This document shows, piece after piece, positions 18,274-29,104 of a DNA stretch of 64,000 bases. The notes beneath the pieces are model-generated. The model had not been told where the DNA came from and searched no databases. It saw only the letters and a list, made by a program, of their open reading frames with translations. The DNA is taken from contig NC_026496.1 of the NCBI RefSeq assembly GCF_000328475.2, positions 310,001-374,000 of the forward strand, read 5' to 3'. The stretch's first letter is position 1, and every line of letters begins with the position of its first letter. This stretch comes from Mycosarcoma maydis (lineage: Eukaryota > Basidiomycota > Ustilaginomycetes > Ustilaginales). Position numbers and translations under genes: made by a program.

Positions 18274-20457
18274 CTACGCACCAAAAGCAGCGCCTTTGGC
18301 CTGGGCTGCAGTATCGTCGGCGTTTTGACCACCATCTTCATCCGCTGGCCAATCGTCTTCCCTCAGAAAGGCGCAAATGACAGTTCTGCCGCCAAATTGT
18401 CGACCAGCAATCGCTCTGAGCGCCTGTGCACAATGTTCCGTTTCGCCGTACCTCACATAGACCCTTCCTACACCTTCTCTCTCCGCCGACGTGGCCTTTT
18501 CACCATCCACCGTAGTAGCGCCCTCGTCTTGACTGCGTTTCCACTGATGCGCAGCAGCTCCTTTGCTCTCCTTGGCCGGTCTGGGAATACGCACGTCGGA
18601 AACGGCGCCATACTTGTTGCATTCGTCGCGAATATCTTCGACGATGTCGGCGTATTCTTCGTCGTCCTGCAGTTCTTCTGGTGTCACCATATTGAGCATC
18701 ACCATGCAGGTGGTAGGTTCGCCTGCATCGCCTCCGTCGCCGGCGAACTTTTGCACGGAACTGGGAACCGCCGCGCCCCCCAAAGCGCCCATGTTAGCCC
18801 CCGTAGCAGCGAGCGCTTGCGCCTTCTTCTCGCTTCCTACACTTGCACGTTGCACAACCAGATTGCGATCACCGAGCTCCATGCCATTCAGACCCTGACA
18901 CGCCAAGTCCGTTAGGGCAGGATCGACATACTCGCAAAAAGCGAAGCCTTTTGATGCACCCGTACCGGTATCCTTGACCAAATTGAAAGCACGAAGCTCT
19001 CCAAAGGCTTGCAAGAGCTCGATCACCTGATCGTCGTTGAGATAGGTCGGCAAACCGCCGACAAAGATTTTGTGCGGCGAGTCGGGTACGTTTGTACTGA
19101 TAACACCTGGTACATGGATGTTGGAGGGAGGACGGATGTCGGGACCGGTGTAATCTTTGGGCCGTCGGATCTTGAGCGATTGGGCCTGAAACACAATGCC
19201 ATCAAACGACATGGCATTGGTAGCTTCTTCCGGATGGCGAAACTCAACGAAAGCATAGCCCTTGTCGACATTGACCTGAGCCGACACGGCCGGCTCACCG
19301 GGTTCAGTGCCAAGCTTGAGTTTGAGCATCTGCTCGTTGAAGAAGGCGACAATGTTCTGCTCGTTGGCTTGATGGGTGATGTTGCCGACGTACAGCCGAC
19401 GTGCTTGGCGGTTCGCATTCTGAGCAGCGAGCTCTGCTGGAGAAGGCACCTGTTGCTGCGAAGGTGGGTGAGACCCATTGTTGGGACCATACCCACCATG
19501 CGCTGGATACGGCTGGCCGTGGCCTTGTTGGGGCGGGTAGTGTTGCTGCTGGTGCATGGCAGAGTGCGGATGCGGGTGCGGCTGATCTCCATGCTGGTAA
19601 TGCGGATCGTGCTGCGGCGGATACGGCTGTCTATGTTGTGAGTGAGGCCCACCGCGGTGAGGATGGATGGGCTGACCGCCCATGCGAATCGGCGGCAGAG
19701 GCAATCCTACCCCCGGCGGAACACCGGGACCGTTGACGCCAAGATTTACAGGTGGCATTCCAACGAGTCTGGTCTGACCGGGAATGCCAAACAATCCCGT
19801 AGCTTTGGCGGCTAGAGCGCTGGTACCTTCGAAACCGGGAGCAGGGATATCCCACTTGGAATCAGGCCTTGCGCGCTCGCTAATGGGGATGGTTCCTTCC
19901 GGCGTCGGACTGCGACGCACCGAAGGACTGCTGTCACGGCCTTCGGCACTCCTCCAGTCGCCGCCACGACTGCGGCCACCTCTATCGTGGTAAGAGTCCT
20001 CATCGTCGTACCTTGAGCGCTCCCTACGACCGGCATAGCGATTTTCGCCTCGGTCACGATGATCTCGTCGGAAAGAGTAATTGCTTCGGTCGTCGCGGCT
20101 ATCCCGCAGATCGCGGCTGGCTCTACTCCCTCCTCCGCTGTAGTAGTCGTCGTCTCTGCGTCTGCGACGTTGGTTCTCATCGTCATCCCTGTCGCGTCTG
20201 TCCCGGTCGTCACGCTGCGACTTGCGTGGGTAACGATCTTGGTCGTCGCGGTCGTCGGTGTCCCTTCTTTTACGCAAGCTCGATGAAGTGCTTCGATCGT
20301 CTTCGAATGTTTCCCTACCGGACCTTCGGTCTTTGCGATCTCGCTCACGATCCCTGTCGCGATCTCGGCCCGAAGAGCTGTTGTCGCGTTGCTTGCTGGC
20401 TCTGTTGCGGACCTCGTGTTCGATGCCAGCCAAAAAGTCGTCGGCGGAATCGACCAT
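18274..20457 (-). CDS. U2AF2: Splicing factor U2AF large subunit (U2AF65)
   Basis: 727 aa, single exon. The first ~190 residues form an Arg/Ser/Asp-rich RS domain. SKWDIPAPGFEG near residue 201 matches the tryptophan ligand by which U2AF65 binds U2AF35 (human KYWDVPPPGFEH). A Pro/His/Gln-rich linker follows, then RRM1 (about 351-430, RRLYVGNIT and GYAFVEFR), RRM2 (about 461-540, KIFVGGLPTYL and GFAFCEY) and a C-terminal UHM (about 580-705) with the GRQFGGRTV R-x-F loop that binds SF1 and SF3b ULMs. It recognises the polypyrimidine tract at 3' splice sites and recruits U2 snRNP. Its start codon faces that of PRP40 across 413 bp. Confidence 0.97.
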   Translation of the reverse strand: MVDSADDFLAGIEHEVRNRASKQRDNSSSGRDRDRDRERDRKDRRSGRETFEDDRSTSSSLRKRRDTDDRDDQDRYPRKSQRDDRDRRDRDDDENQRRRRRDDDYYSGGGSRASRDLRDSRDDRSNYSFRRDHRDRGENRYAGRRERSRYDDEDSYHDRGGRSRGGDWRSAEGRDSSPSVRRSPTPEGTIPISERARPDSKWDIPAPGFEGTSALAAKATGLFGIPGQTRLVGMPPVNLGVNGPGVPPGVGLPLPPIRMGGQPIHPHRGGPHSQHRQPYPPQHDPHYQHGDQPHPHPHSAMHQQQHYPPQQGHGQPYPAHGGYGPNNGSHPPSQQQVPSPAELAAQNANRQARRLYVGNITHQANEQNIVAFFNEQMLKLKLGTEPGEPAVSAQVNVDKGYAFVEFRHPEEATNAMSFDGIVFQAQSLKIRRPKDYTGPDIRPPSNIHVPGVISTNVPDSPHKIFVGGLPTYLNDDQVIELLQAFGELRAFNLVKDTGTGASKGFAFCEYVDPALTDLACQGLNGMELGDRNLVVQRASVGSEKKAQALAATGANMGALGGAAVPSSVQKFAGDGGDAGEPTTCMVMLNMVTPEELQDDEEYADIVEDIRDECNKYGAVSDVRIPRPAKESKGAAAHQWKRSQDEGATTVDGEKATSAEREGVGRVYVRYGETEHCAQALRAIAGRQFGGRTVICAFLREDDWPADEDGGQNADDTAAQAKGAAFGA

Positions 20458-20870
20458 GTTTGACCGTAAGCGTCACTCGCTTTGTTTGGAGCTGCAACTG
20501 CTGATGCTGACGCTGTGTGGATGGTGGCGTGCGGAAGCGTCAAGGTGAATTGTGAAGGAACAAAGGATTTAAGATTCACGATTCGTGATTCACAAATTTG
20601 TGAAATAATCACGAATGTGTCAGTTGACCACTGAATTGCGAAAACGAAGCCACAGATTCACGAGAGATTCCTGAGGTTTGCCGCCCGGCTTCTGTCCGAA
20701 TCCCGGTTCTCGAAAAAGTGAAGCGTCAGAAAGGGTCCCCTGCTCCGCATCTGCGGAAACTAGATGGAATGTGAGAAGAAACGTCACGTCCATCACTCAG
20801 TTCATCTTTGCCATCTGGCTTTCTACCCAAAAGGACAGTTCAGTCGGTACTTTGGCCAGCTTCGCGCGTC
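20458..20870. promoter_or_regulatory. Divergent promoter region of U2AF65 and PRP40
   Basis: 413 bp between two opposite start codons. It contains a short GATTCGTGATTCAC heptamer run (about 20573-20592) and a perfect 12-bp palindrome CACAAATTTGTG at 20591-20602. A single bidirectional promoter serving two early-spliceosome genes is plausible but is an inference. Confidence 0.6.
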
Positions 20871-22853
20871 ATGTCAGCAACAGGAGTACAATGGACGGAG
20901 CATCGGACGCCCGAAGGACGTCCATACTGGTACCATAGTGTTGAACGGCGATCGGTGTGGGAAAAGCCTTCTGAGCTCAAGACGCCGCGCGAACGCGCGC
21001 TCGAAGCGACGCCGTGGAAGGAGTACAAGTCTGGCGACCGATCATACTACGTCCACAGCGTCACCAAGCAGTCTACTTGGACGCTACCTGCCGAGCTCAA
21101 GCAGATTCTCGATCAGTACCCTAACGATGGTTTCGCTGCTGCCCCTCCTTTGGCCAGCTCGGCAGTTGCGTCTCCTCATGTCGGTGGCAACACGCAGTCG
21201 CCTGCCTTTGCCAGGTCTCCCGTTCCATCGCAAAGCCCCTTTCCAGCGATGGGTCAGTCGTCACCGAATCACCACGGACCTGCAGCTTCGTCCACAAGGG
21301 GTGCTGGGTTCAACTCACCCAACCAGTTGCACCGCCCGGGCGCTGAACCAGCTTCTGGGTCCAACACGCCTATCCCAAACCCTCACACCGCCAGTCGTGC
21401 CGCACAATCAACGCACGCAACCACATCCGGCTCGACCGAAGTCAACTTTAAAGGAGACAAAGAAGCCGCCGAAACCGCCTTCATCCAGCTGCTCCGCGAC
21501 ACGCACGTCGATGTGGATTGGACGTGGGAAACGACTATGCGAACTATCATCACCAACCCTCTCTACAAAGCGTTGAAAACGATTGCTGAACGCAAAGCGG
21601 CTTTCAACAAGCATATCGAAGCGCTACGCCGACAACGTGCTACTGAAGCAGCGACGAGAATGGAGGTGCTCAAACCAGCATTCCGAAAGCTACTGGATGA
21701 GGACGCTCGTATCAAGAGCTATTCGAGTTTTGCCACAGCTCAAAAGTATCTTTCTGCAACGTCGGTGTGGAAGCAGGCGCAGAGCGAGCAGGAAGCACGC
21801 GAGGCATTCGAAGCTGTCATGAGGGAAAAACAGCAAGCTGAGCGAGAGCAAGAGGACAAAGTTAAGGCGAGAAACCGAGAGATGCTCATGGCGCTGCTCA
21901 AGACGTTCGAAGCCGACGTCTTTACTCGATGGAGGGACGCACATCGAACGATTGTCGAGTCGCAAGAATACACCTCTGATGCTCTTCTGCCTCGGATGGA
22001 TGTAAGCGAGATGCTGTCGGTGTTTGAAGAGCTCATTCGCGGGATCGAGAAGGAGGCCGATGCCGCACAGCGTGCCGAGGTGGAAGCCAAGAGGCGTAAG
22101 GAACGGCAGAATAGGGATGCGTTCAAATCGTTGCTTCGAAAGCTAGCTGATGAGGGCAAAATAGCAGCGCGTTCGACGTGGGGCGAGATCTTTCCGCTGA
22201 TTCGGGATGATGTTAGCTTGCTTCGTGTAGCAGGCCAAGCTGGAAGTACGCCGTTGGAGTTGTTCTACGATTTTGTCGATTCGCTCGACCAAGAATTGGA
22301 ACGCCAAACCGCCGACGCTCTCCAGCACATCTCCAAGACGGGGCACACTGTTACACCCACTACGACTTGGTCGGAATTCCTGGAATGGACGACGGGTGTC
22401 AATGTGCCCGTTGCAACGCTCGAACAGATTCATCGTGAACTAGTGTCCTACCTTGAAGCAGAGCAGGAGCGCGCCACGGTGGAAGCGCGCAAGAAGCTCG
22501 AGCGAAAATTCCGGCATCAGATCGAAGACCTGCGCTATGCGTTCAAGAAGGTGGACCCCCCGCTGCGTCTGCAAGCGGACTGGGACGAGGTCAAGCAGAA
22601 AATGCACGATACGCACGAGTGGAAGCAAGCAGAGAAGCAAGATGAGCGTGTTCCCAAGTGGGCTTGGGAGAAATTTGTGCGTCGTCAGAAGCAGAAGCTG
22701 CTCGACAGCGCCGAAAGTGTCGATGCCAAGAAGAGAAAAGACGCTCCAGACACTCCAAATCACGACAAGCTCACCTTCGAAGAAACTCTCACCAAAAGGC
22801 TCAGGAGAGACGCCGATGAGGACCATTCCGAACCGGAGGAGGGCGAAGTGTAA
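20871..22853 (+). CDS. PRP40: U1 snRNP-associated splicing factor Prp40 (WW/FF protein)
   Basis: 660 aa from the ATG at 20871 (MSATGVQWTEHRTPEG); the upstream in-frame ATG at 20808 adds residues not typical of the family. Two N-terminal WW domains (about 8-33, W8/W30/P33; and 49-73, W49/W70/P73) bind proline-rich partners such as the branch-point protein. A Pro/Ser linker (80-190) leads to a long helical array of FF domains (from about 195, FIQLLRDTHVDVDWTW, to about 600), several separated by charged coiled segments. The C-terminus is basic then acidic (LTKRLRRDADEDHSEPEEGEV). It bridges the 5' splice-site U1 complex with the branch-point complex in the nucleus. Single exon; convergent with the B55 gene downstream. 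Confidence 0.96.
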   Translation: MSATGVQWTEHRTPEGRPYWYHSVERRSVWEKPSELKTPRERALEATPWKEYKSGDRSYYVHSVTKQSTWTLPAELKQILDQYPNDGFAAAPPLASSAVASPHVGGNTQSPAFARSPVPSQSPFPAMGQSSPNHHGPAASSTRGAGFNSPNQLHRPGAEPASGSNTPIPNPHTASRAAQSTHATTSGSTEVNFKGDKEAAETAFIQLLRDTHVDVDWTWETTMRTIITNPLYKALKTIAERKAAFNKHIEALRRQRATEAATRMEVLKPAFRKLLDEDARIKSYSSFATAQKYLSATSVWKQAQSEQEAREAFEAVMREKQQAEREQEDKVKARNREMLMALLKTFEADVFTRWRDAHRTIVESQEYTSDALLPRMDVSEMLSVFEELIRGIEKEADAAQRAEVEAKRRKERQNRDAFKSLLRKLADEGKIAARSTWGEIFPLIRDDVSLLRVAGQAGSTPLELFYDFVDSLDQELERQTADALQHISKTGHTVTPTTTWSEFLEWTTGVNVPVATLEQIHRELVSYLEAEQERATVEARKKLERKFRHQIEDLRYAFKKVDPPLRLQADWDEVKQKMHDTHEWKQAEKQDERVPKWAWEKFVRRQKQKLLDSAESVDAKKRKDAPDTPNHDKLTFEETLTKRLRRDADEDHSEPEEGEV

Positions 22854-23131
22854 TCATGACTCCGTCGCCCACAACCATCGGCCAGGCGAATTTCCATCTC
22901 GTGCACCTCACTCTGTGACTGTCCCCCGTCTTCTCACACGTCTGGCCTTTCGAGCCATGAAACCCAGCACACCTGGCTTGAACACTCGTTCAACCTTTCG
23001 CACGTCAGTAAACGGGTAATACAAATTATCGGTAGAAAAGGTCAAGCCCTGCTACCACATCTGCGCAAGGTATGTGTGTGAGCTTCTTCCTAGGATACGA
23101 ATCATCCGCATTTTCTAATTGCAGCATCCTC

Positions 23132-25024
23132 TCACGCCATCGGAATGCCTGCCGGGTTGTTCGCCGAGAAGATAAACAGATTGTTGGTCGCTGCGATGGC
23201 GATGGTGTTCTCTCTTGGATGGTAGCTGGCGTGAAGGATCTTCTTGTTGAAATCTGGATTGTCCAAGTTGATCTGCCCCGGAGCGCCCAATGTGCTATTG
23301 CCGCCCTTGTTGCCCTTCTTGCCTGCGCCTGCCATCCTCTTGGCCTTGAATGCCGACTTATCCGCCTGAAGCACCACATCCGAACTGTCGTCCTTGTCGA
23401 AAATGTGAAAGTAGTTGTTGTAGCTTCCCGTCAGCACTTTCTTGCCATCGGGACCCCAGAGCGCTTCGAATTTATCAAAGATGCAGTCGTTCTCGTAAAG
23501 GTCGCAAAGCTTGGAGCGAAGGTGGTCGTGAATCGGGATCGTCTTGACTGGCTTGTTCTCCATGTTGACGTCCCAGATCTTCAGTGTGAGATAGTCTCGC
23601 GATAGAATGTATCGACCATCTCGCGAGAACTTGACGTCGGATATGCTGCTGATGATCTCGCTGAAGAAGGATTTGGTGGAAGGATCTTCTTCCTCCTCGA
23701 ACTGCTTGGCGTGTGCATCGCACAGCGCAGAGTCTCGCATATCAGCCAGCTTGATCGTACCCTTTGAGCTTGAGTAAACAAACTGGTTACAATGAATCGG
23801 ATGGAACTCGGCAGCGGTGATGACTTCAGTGAGCTCTTCCATATTGACGGGCTTGATGTCGACGATGTTGAAGCTCTGGTCGCTGATGTTGAGGTTCCAG
23901 AGGTTGATACGAAGGTCGTCTGCGCTGATGTACGTCTCGCCATCCGAGTTGACCGAGATCGAGTTAATGTGATAGGCATGCGCGTTTGCATAGATCTTAC
24001 GTGGTACGGCGGCGATAATGGTGTCGACCGGTGTGAGGCGCGGCAGACGGAGTCCAGCACCACTTCCAGGCACAGGTGTCGGCACTGGGAGCAAGGATGG
24101 GTGCACGTCTGGATCACGTGTCTGTCCGTAGCCCATGTCGTTGTGGTTGTTTTCGGCTACCAGCTTGAGTGTCTTTTCAAACACTTTCCAGAGCTTGATC
24201 GTCTTGTCTGTTGTGGGTTGTGGATTCAGGAGGAAAAAAGACGATCAACAACACGGAGAATCAGCTGGCTGCATACAATCAGAGCAGAAGAATTGTGAGT
24301 ACGCACCGTTTGTACTGAGCAGGAAGTGAGCTGCATTCTGTCTTCTGCACCACTTGATCTTGTTGATCTTTTCCTCGATTTCGAGTGACTTTAGGTAGTC
24401 GAACTCGGGCTCGTGCGACTGGAACTCGGTATGAAACTTGTACTCGCAGCCCTTCTTCTGTTACATGGTGAAATGAGGAGCCAAGGAATCGATATCAGCG
24501 TGCTATTCGATGACAAGTAGACTCGATTGAAATTTGGCTGGGCAGCTACTCACAGAGTCATTGCGCTCGAAGAGGACAACACGACCACCTTTGTCACCTG
24601 TAGCGAGGTAGTCGCCGGTATGATCGAATTCAACCGTTGAGATGATGTCGGCTGTTTCAGATGAGGTCGATAAATTGGAAACAAGTTTGTAGGGCGTGAG
24701 GAATGATGGTCAGAGGAATGTTCGTATCAGGAACAGCGTCGAAGCAGTGCACGCGTGCTCAGACTCGGTCTTGATACGACCAGAGCAAGATACTGTGGCA
24801 CGCATGAGAGGCAGCACGAGGGCCTTGTTTCAAGCGGCAGAGAATCGCACTATAATGCGCGTACGTGCATTCGCCCGTGGATAACAGTCGCGTCGATGCT
24901 GTTTAGCGTGGCTCGTTCAATAGAGCATAGACAACTTACCCTCAGTGATTTCCTCGACTTCACCCTTGTCACCGAAACATTGGGCAAAACGCCACCCTCC
25001 AGAAGGATCTCCTTCTTTCTCCAT
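23132..25024 (-). CDS. CDC55: Protein phosphatase 2A regulatory B subunit (B55/Cdc55)
   Basis: Four exons: 25024-24940, 24651-24554, 24457-24307 and 24207-23132, with GT-AG introns between them. All junctions restore conserved family sequence ([55 protein letters not shown]), giving 469 aa. The protein is a seven-bladed WD40 propeller; [46 protein letters not shown] and [11 protein letters not shown] are typical blades. It directs the PP2A catalytic/scaffold dimer to substrates during mitotic entry and exit. The sequence ends [11 protein letters not shown]; a GTGAGA directly overlaps the stop, so an additional 3' intron cannot be excluded. Confidence 0.96.
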
Positions 25025-26608
25025 TATGCCAGTATTTGGTGTTTACGCGATATTGTTGTTTGGCCTTGATGCTTAAACCAGTGCGCGAGGCGGAGTGGAA
25101 TCGAGCTAGACAGGGAAATGACTCTTTCCGCGGTTGAACGAGCAGCTAGTCGAAAGGCTCGTGGAAGAAGTGCTGCAGTGCCTGGGCAGTCGGCGCTGAC
25201 TACGTACTGCCAATTTGAGTCTAAGAAGTGGGTGGAAGGAGCGACGGATCGAGTGATGGTCGTGTGCAAAGTTGCTGCAAGCCAGAGATGAGCCACGATG
25301 GAGCAAAACAGCAAGCCAGAGCTGAGCGAATAAGCGCGCGGCGCAACTCAAAAGGGAGCGATAGATCTGTCGCACGACGTGTGTTTCGGCGGTCGATGCA
25401 GGTCTTGAACGCCGCTGATCGGTGGTGCGTAGGACGCGTTTCCGGTGTTGTGGTGCGAGTCAGGTCGAGTATCGAATCCTCTGCCAGACGTTCGGTCGGC
25501 TGTGTCGCTCTGCCTGCTCAAAGTTGTTCTGCAGGGAGGCAAGAGAGGCGCTTTGAGCTGGTTGGCAATCGTTTGGTTGCTGCGATTGATGCGATGAGGC
25601 GGAAAAGATAGATTGGTTGGCGGTGATGGGAAAGGAGATGATGTTTTAGCTCGGTTGGTGGAGGACGATTAATTGATTGGCTGCGGTCGGGTTTTGTGCC
25701 TGGTCGATTTGTACAGTACGTCGTGAGTGTGAGGTTGTAAGTCTTGAGGAATGCCAGCCAGCCTGGACTTGACTAGGGACTGGGCTCGTGCATTTTTTTT
25801 TCCTTTTTTTCTGCTGTTACCGAGCTGCACCAACTCACGGCTGACAGTCACGAGTGGTGAGTCGTGAGTTGCAGTTTCAGACCCGTCATTCTCCAGGTGG
25901 TGATGGTCGCGATTTCAGCGCTGATTTTTTTGTCCTAACTTAGTTGATACCTGATGTCGCCTTCTGTTGTGGCAATTGAATCATTTTCACAGCATTTCCC
26001 CTCTCTTTAACTTATTTCAAAATTTCGTGTTTTTCCAACTCGGAGCTCCGCTCTTGAAAACCAGGCAAACGCGCTACAACATGCAGAGCATCAACCACCT
26101 TGGTACAGTCGTGAGTATGCGCCGCAGGTTCTGTGCAAAAGACCTTTCAGCTCTGCACAACATACGTTGCTGTCTTGTTCCCAGTGAATTCAAGTGAAGT
26201 GATGGTCAATGTATGCATATAATCCTAGTGTGAAGCGTTGTCACGTTGATGGATCTTGATGGCTCAACCCAAATGCGCACGGTTCATGTATGTCTGGTTA
26301 TCCTCTGCTCGTACGACCCATCACTCGTGACTCAACGCTGTCCCTGCGGTAAGTGTTGATTGAATACAGATTGGGGTTTTTTCACACACAAGGAAAGGGA
26401 ATTCCAGCCACAAATGGGGTAGAATAATACCATTAGATTTGGTACAGTTCTGACGCACGAGCCAAGCCTTTCTGGCACATGAATCGGGCTGGATCGGTGT
26501 TCAACTACCGATTCGCTAGCCCAAGTGTGTTTGACTATTTACGCGTGCAGCAATCACAAATAACTTAGCTAGCTGTACCGCAGACACGAGAAGAAACTGC
26601 TACAGAGC
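25025..26608. other. Intergenic: B55 5' region and X325/BIM1-like gene 3' flank
   Basis: The B55-proximal part is GC-rich and likely 5' untranslated/promoter DNA. A T-rich tract (25794-25811) and GTGAGTC-type heptamer traces (about 25846-25872) follow, then an AT-richer stretch to 26200. No gene recognised in either direction. Confidence 0.5.
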
Positions 26609-27304
26609 TCAAATCAAGGATACAGCCCCAGCGAGCAATGCGGGCACCAGTGCGAATCCAAGCATCGGGATCGAGGTTGCCATCACGCCGTTGCTGCCGG
26701 AACGAGGGGTCGCAGAAGCGCTTGAAGCTGGTGCTGGTGTCGACGTGGAATTAGCGGTCGAGGTTGCATTGGCACCTGCACCTGCAGCCACGAGCGAGTC
26801 GGTGCAAGTGATGTTTGATCCAACGCTCGCATCATCGGTGAAAACCACATCCGAGCACTGGTACAGACGTCCATGGTTGTTGTTGATGTACTCGACCATA
26901 ATGGTGGCAAATTGTCCATCTTCCGCCTTAACTCCCTCTACGCCGGTGGCATTGGCGTGGAAGCAGAACTTGCCGCGTCCTGTGATGGAAACATCGTTCC
27001 TCAGGGGTGGGATGGGGACACCACTAGTGGTGTTAAGAAAAGATTGGGCCGAGGTGGGGACGTCGTACGAGATGTAGATGTTGACGGTGGCGGAATCGTG
27101 GTGCGAATCGATGGCGACCGGTCCGTTCTTGTAGTACCAGGGCTGACGTGGAGTGAGAGGGTTAGGAAATCCACCGCAGAAATTGTCATTTTCGATATCC
27201 TCGTTGAATCCGCGGGTGAGCGGGTAGTCGAGCGTAAAGTGTGCGGCTGCTGTCGAGGCGAGTGTGAGCAGCGCTACTACAGTCGAGGCGGACGAGTATT
27301 TCAT
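26609..27304 (-). CDS. GPI-anchored X325/BIM1-like (LPMO-related) copper protein
   Basis: 231 aa. A 21-residue signal peptide (MKYSSASTVVALLTLASTAAA) is predicted to be cleaved directly before His22 of HFTLDYPLTRGF, placing a histidine at the mature N-terminus as in copper 'histidine-brace' proteins. The TRGFNEDIENDNFCGGFPN segment is the signature of the X325 family, which includes Cryptococcus BIM1; a second His candidate is in DSHHDSATVNIYI (68/69), and paired cysteines (FCGG, KFCFHA, YQCSD, ITCTDS) match the fold. After about residue 175 the chain is Ala/Ser/Thr-rich and ends in a hydrophobic GPI-attachment signal (MLGFALVPALLAGAVSLI). Family members act in copper acquisition or cell-wall functions rather than polysaccharide cleavage. 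A Ctr copper transporter lies about 10 kb to the right. Confidence 0.9.
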   Translation of the reverse strand: MKYSSASTVVALLTLASTAAAHFTLDYPLTRGFNEDIENDNFCGGFPNPLTPRQPWYYKNGPVAIDSHHDSATVNIYISYDVPTSAQSFLNTTSGVPIPPLRNDVSITGRGKFCFHANATGVEGVKAEDGQFATIMVEYINNNHGRLYQCSDVVFTDDASVGSNITCTDSLVAAGAGANATSTANSTSTPAPASSASATPRSGSNGVMATSIPMLGFALVPALLAGAVSLI

Positions 27305-28610
27305 TGTGGGGGTATTGTCAGAGGGAGTGCAGTGAGGATACTGTCAGAGGGCGCGCAGGAGAAACCTCGATGAATGCTGTCGACGGGATAGGTCAGATGG
27401 CGATTCGGATGAGACAGAAACAGAGGCGCTACGATCAATCGGATATGCGTCTTATATCAACTCTTTGAGTAAATGAAGGTAAGCGTCCGTTCCTCAGCAA
27501 GTGAGCGGAACAAGGCTCGCCAGCCCCGCGCGAGCCGCCACAAAAGGCAATCTGAGACCCCTTGCGAGAAGAGGCGGAAGGCTCCGAGCCGGCTTCTTCC
27601 CTTTCTTATTCCGGAATGCGGAGCTAGGAAGGGCGTAGGATGGTGCAGCAAAGGGATTCATCGATTCAAGATTTGTGATTGCCCGCGCGCTAACGCAGAG
27701 TCTAGGCGCAAACACTGTAAATATTAATAAGTATGAGTTGTTCACCAATCTAAACAAGGAAAAAGGCTCCGAGCTCCGTTCACAACTCACTTGGGTAGGT
27801 ATCATAGCGAACCCACTTGCATCCCTCCATATGAATCTCGTATCGCTAGCAACGCATCTCGTCGGAGTGTCTTTGTCCACGACGCCGATGAAGCCACTGC
27901 CCCCACACTGAGAGAAAGAGGATGATCTCAAACAACTTTGGTGGCATAGACGTGTACACCAAACTCCCAAGTTCAACATGCAAGATTTTAACCCACGTGG
28001 GACACAACTTGCGCAGCGTTCACATTTCCACACGTTGCCCATCGGGGAAAATCACGATTCACGTAACACAAACACAAATCACGAATCACAAAATAGTGAG
28101 TAATCGTAAATGATTTGCTTGTTAGACCGATCTTTACCACAAAGACATCCGAATTACATGTTACATGACAACGTCGTCAAAACTGCAGTCACCAGTGTGG
28201 AGGCTTCGGTCAGAGTGCAGCACAAGGTGATGATGTCACTACCGATGTGCGTTGCGATGTGCAGGGCTTTGCACGAAAAGTGGCAGTCTATAGCTACTGA
28301 TCTTCGAGATGGCATCGCTTGAGGGAGAGACCCTGAGAGACTGTAAGCGAGAGCACCCACACCGGATTAGTAATCGTGAATGTCAAACCGAGCCAGCTTG
28401 GCTGTGCTCTCAGCAGCCTGGAAGTGGCCAAGTCATTCGTGATTGGATGATCAGTGTGTATGGGCAAGTATTGCATAGAAGCGCCTCAGGCCAAAGACGG
28501 AACACTTCCGAGTGAGGTGTTGCCTAATAGACGTCTCGTGGAGAACGCTTGTCTGTAACTATCGTTGCTACCACAACCATCCAACGTGACGCCCAGACCA
28601 TTCATATACG
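27305..28610. other. Divergent intergenic between X325/BIM1-like gene and small mitochondrial-protein gene
   Basis: Both flanking genes read away from this region, so it holds two promoters. Degenerate heptamer traces occur around 28048-28092. The Cys-rich minus-strand frame at 27494-28042 has no domain and is probably chance. Confidence 0.45.
27451..27458 (-). promoter_or_regulatory. TATA-like element upstream of the X325/BIM1-like gene
   Basis: GATATAAG on the minus strand about 150 bp before the ATG at 27304. Nearby, 'gtcagaggg' occurs twice (about 27317 and 27341), a small direct repeat that could be a regulator site; this is only a suggestion. Confidence 0.3.
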
Positions 28611-29104
28611 ATGTCGCTCTCTCGAACCACCTTTGCCGCTCTTCGCATCGCCGCATCGCCTTGCGCCGTCGCCGCTGCTGCTGGTGGTGGTCGCCGAACG
28701 CTCACCACCTCTGTGGTAAGTCATGATGATGGTCCGACTCTACCTTCCGATCCATCACGCTGACCTGTGATTGCTCTTACGCTTTCACCAACCCTCTCTC
28801 GATTTGTGCTTCGCGTCGTCGATCGCAGGTTCGTCGCACAGACGACCCTCGCGTACTCGACAAGGAAACTCACTCGGGTGCCTCGGTCAAGGCTGACAAG
28901 CACTCGAAAGACCCCAACACGTTGCAGCGCGAAACTGCCAACTCTGTCAACAACCAGGAAAGCGCCTTCTCCGGGAGCAGCAAGCCCACCGCTAGCCCTA
29001 ACGACACGCCCACCCTTTCAGAGGATGCTGTTCACGGCGAAAAACACAACAAGTCTCCGGAGCAACTGCAGAAGGAAACCGCGCAAAAGATCAGAGGTAA
29101 CTGA
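28611..29104 (+). CDS. Small basic/hydrophilic protein with predicted mitochondrial presequence, function unknown
   Basis: Two exons: 28611-28715 and 28829-29104, with a GTAAGT...GATCGCAG intron (28716-28828, phase 0), giving 126 aa. The first exon encodes MSLSRTTFAALRIAASPCAV followed by Ala/Gly and RRTLTTSV, a Ser/Arg/Ala-rich, acid-free leader typical of mitochondrial targeting. The second exon is very hydrophilic (KETHSGASVKADKHSKDPNTL, then Asn/Ser/Glu/Lys-rich to QKIRGN), with no Cys and few hydrophobics, so it is probably disordered or LEA-like. An internal similarity (LQRETANSVNNQ versus LQKETAQKIRGN) suggests a short duplicated motif. I do not recognise the family. The last codons overlap a GGTAAC donor-like sequence, so a further exon is possible. 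Confidence 0.7.

Noticed and set aside
23026..23379. Minus-strand frame overlapping the B55 C-terminus
   Set aside because: Alternate frame of a confident WD40 coding exon.
27494..28042. 182-codon Cys-rich minus-strand frame
   Set aside because: Scattered cysteines without a fold pattern, no signal peptide, lies in a divergent promoter region.
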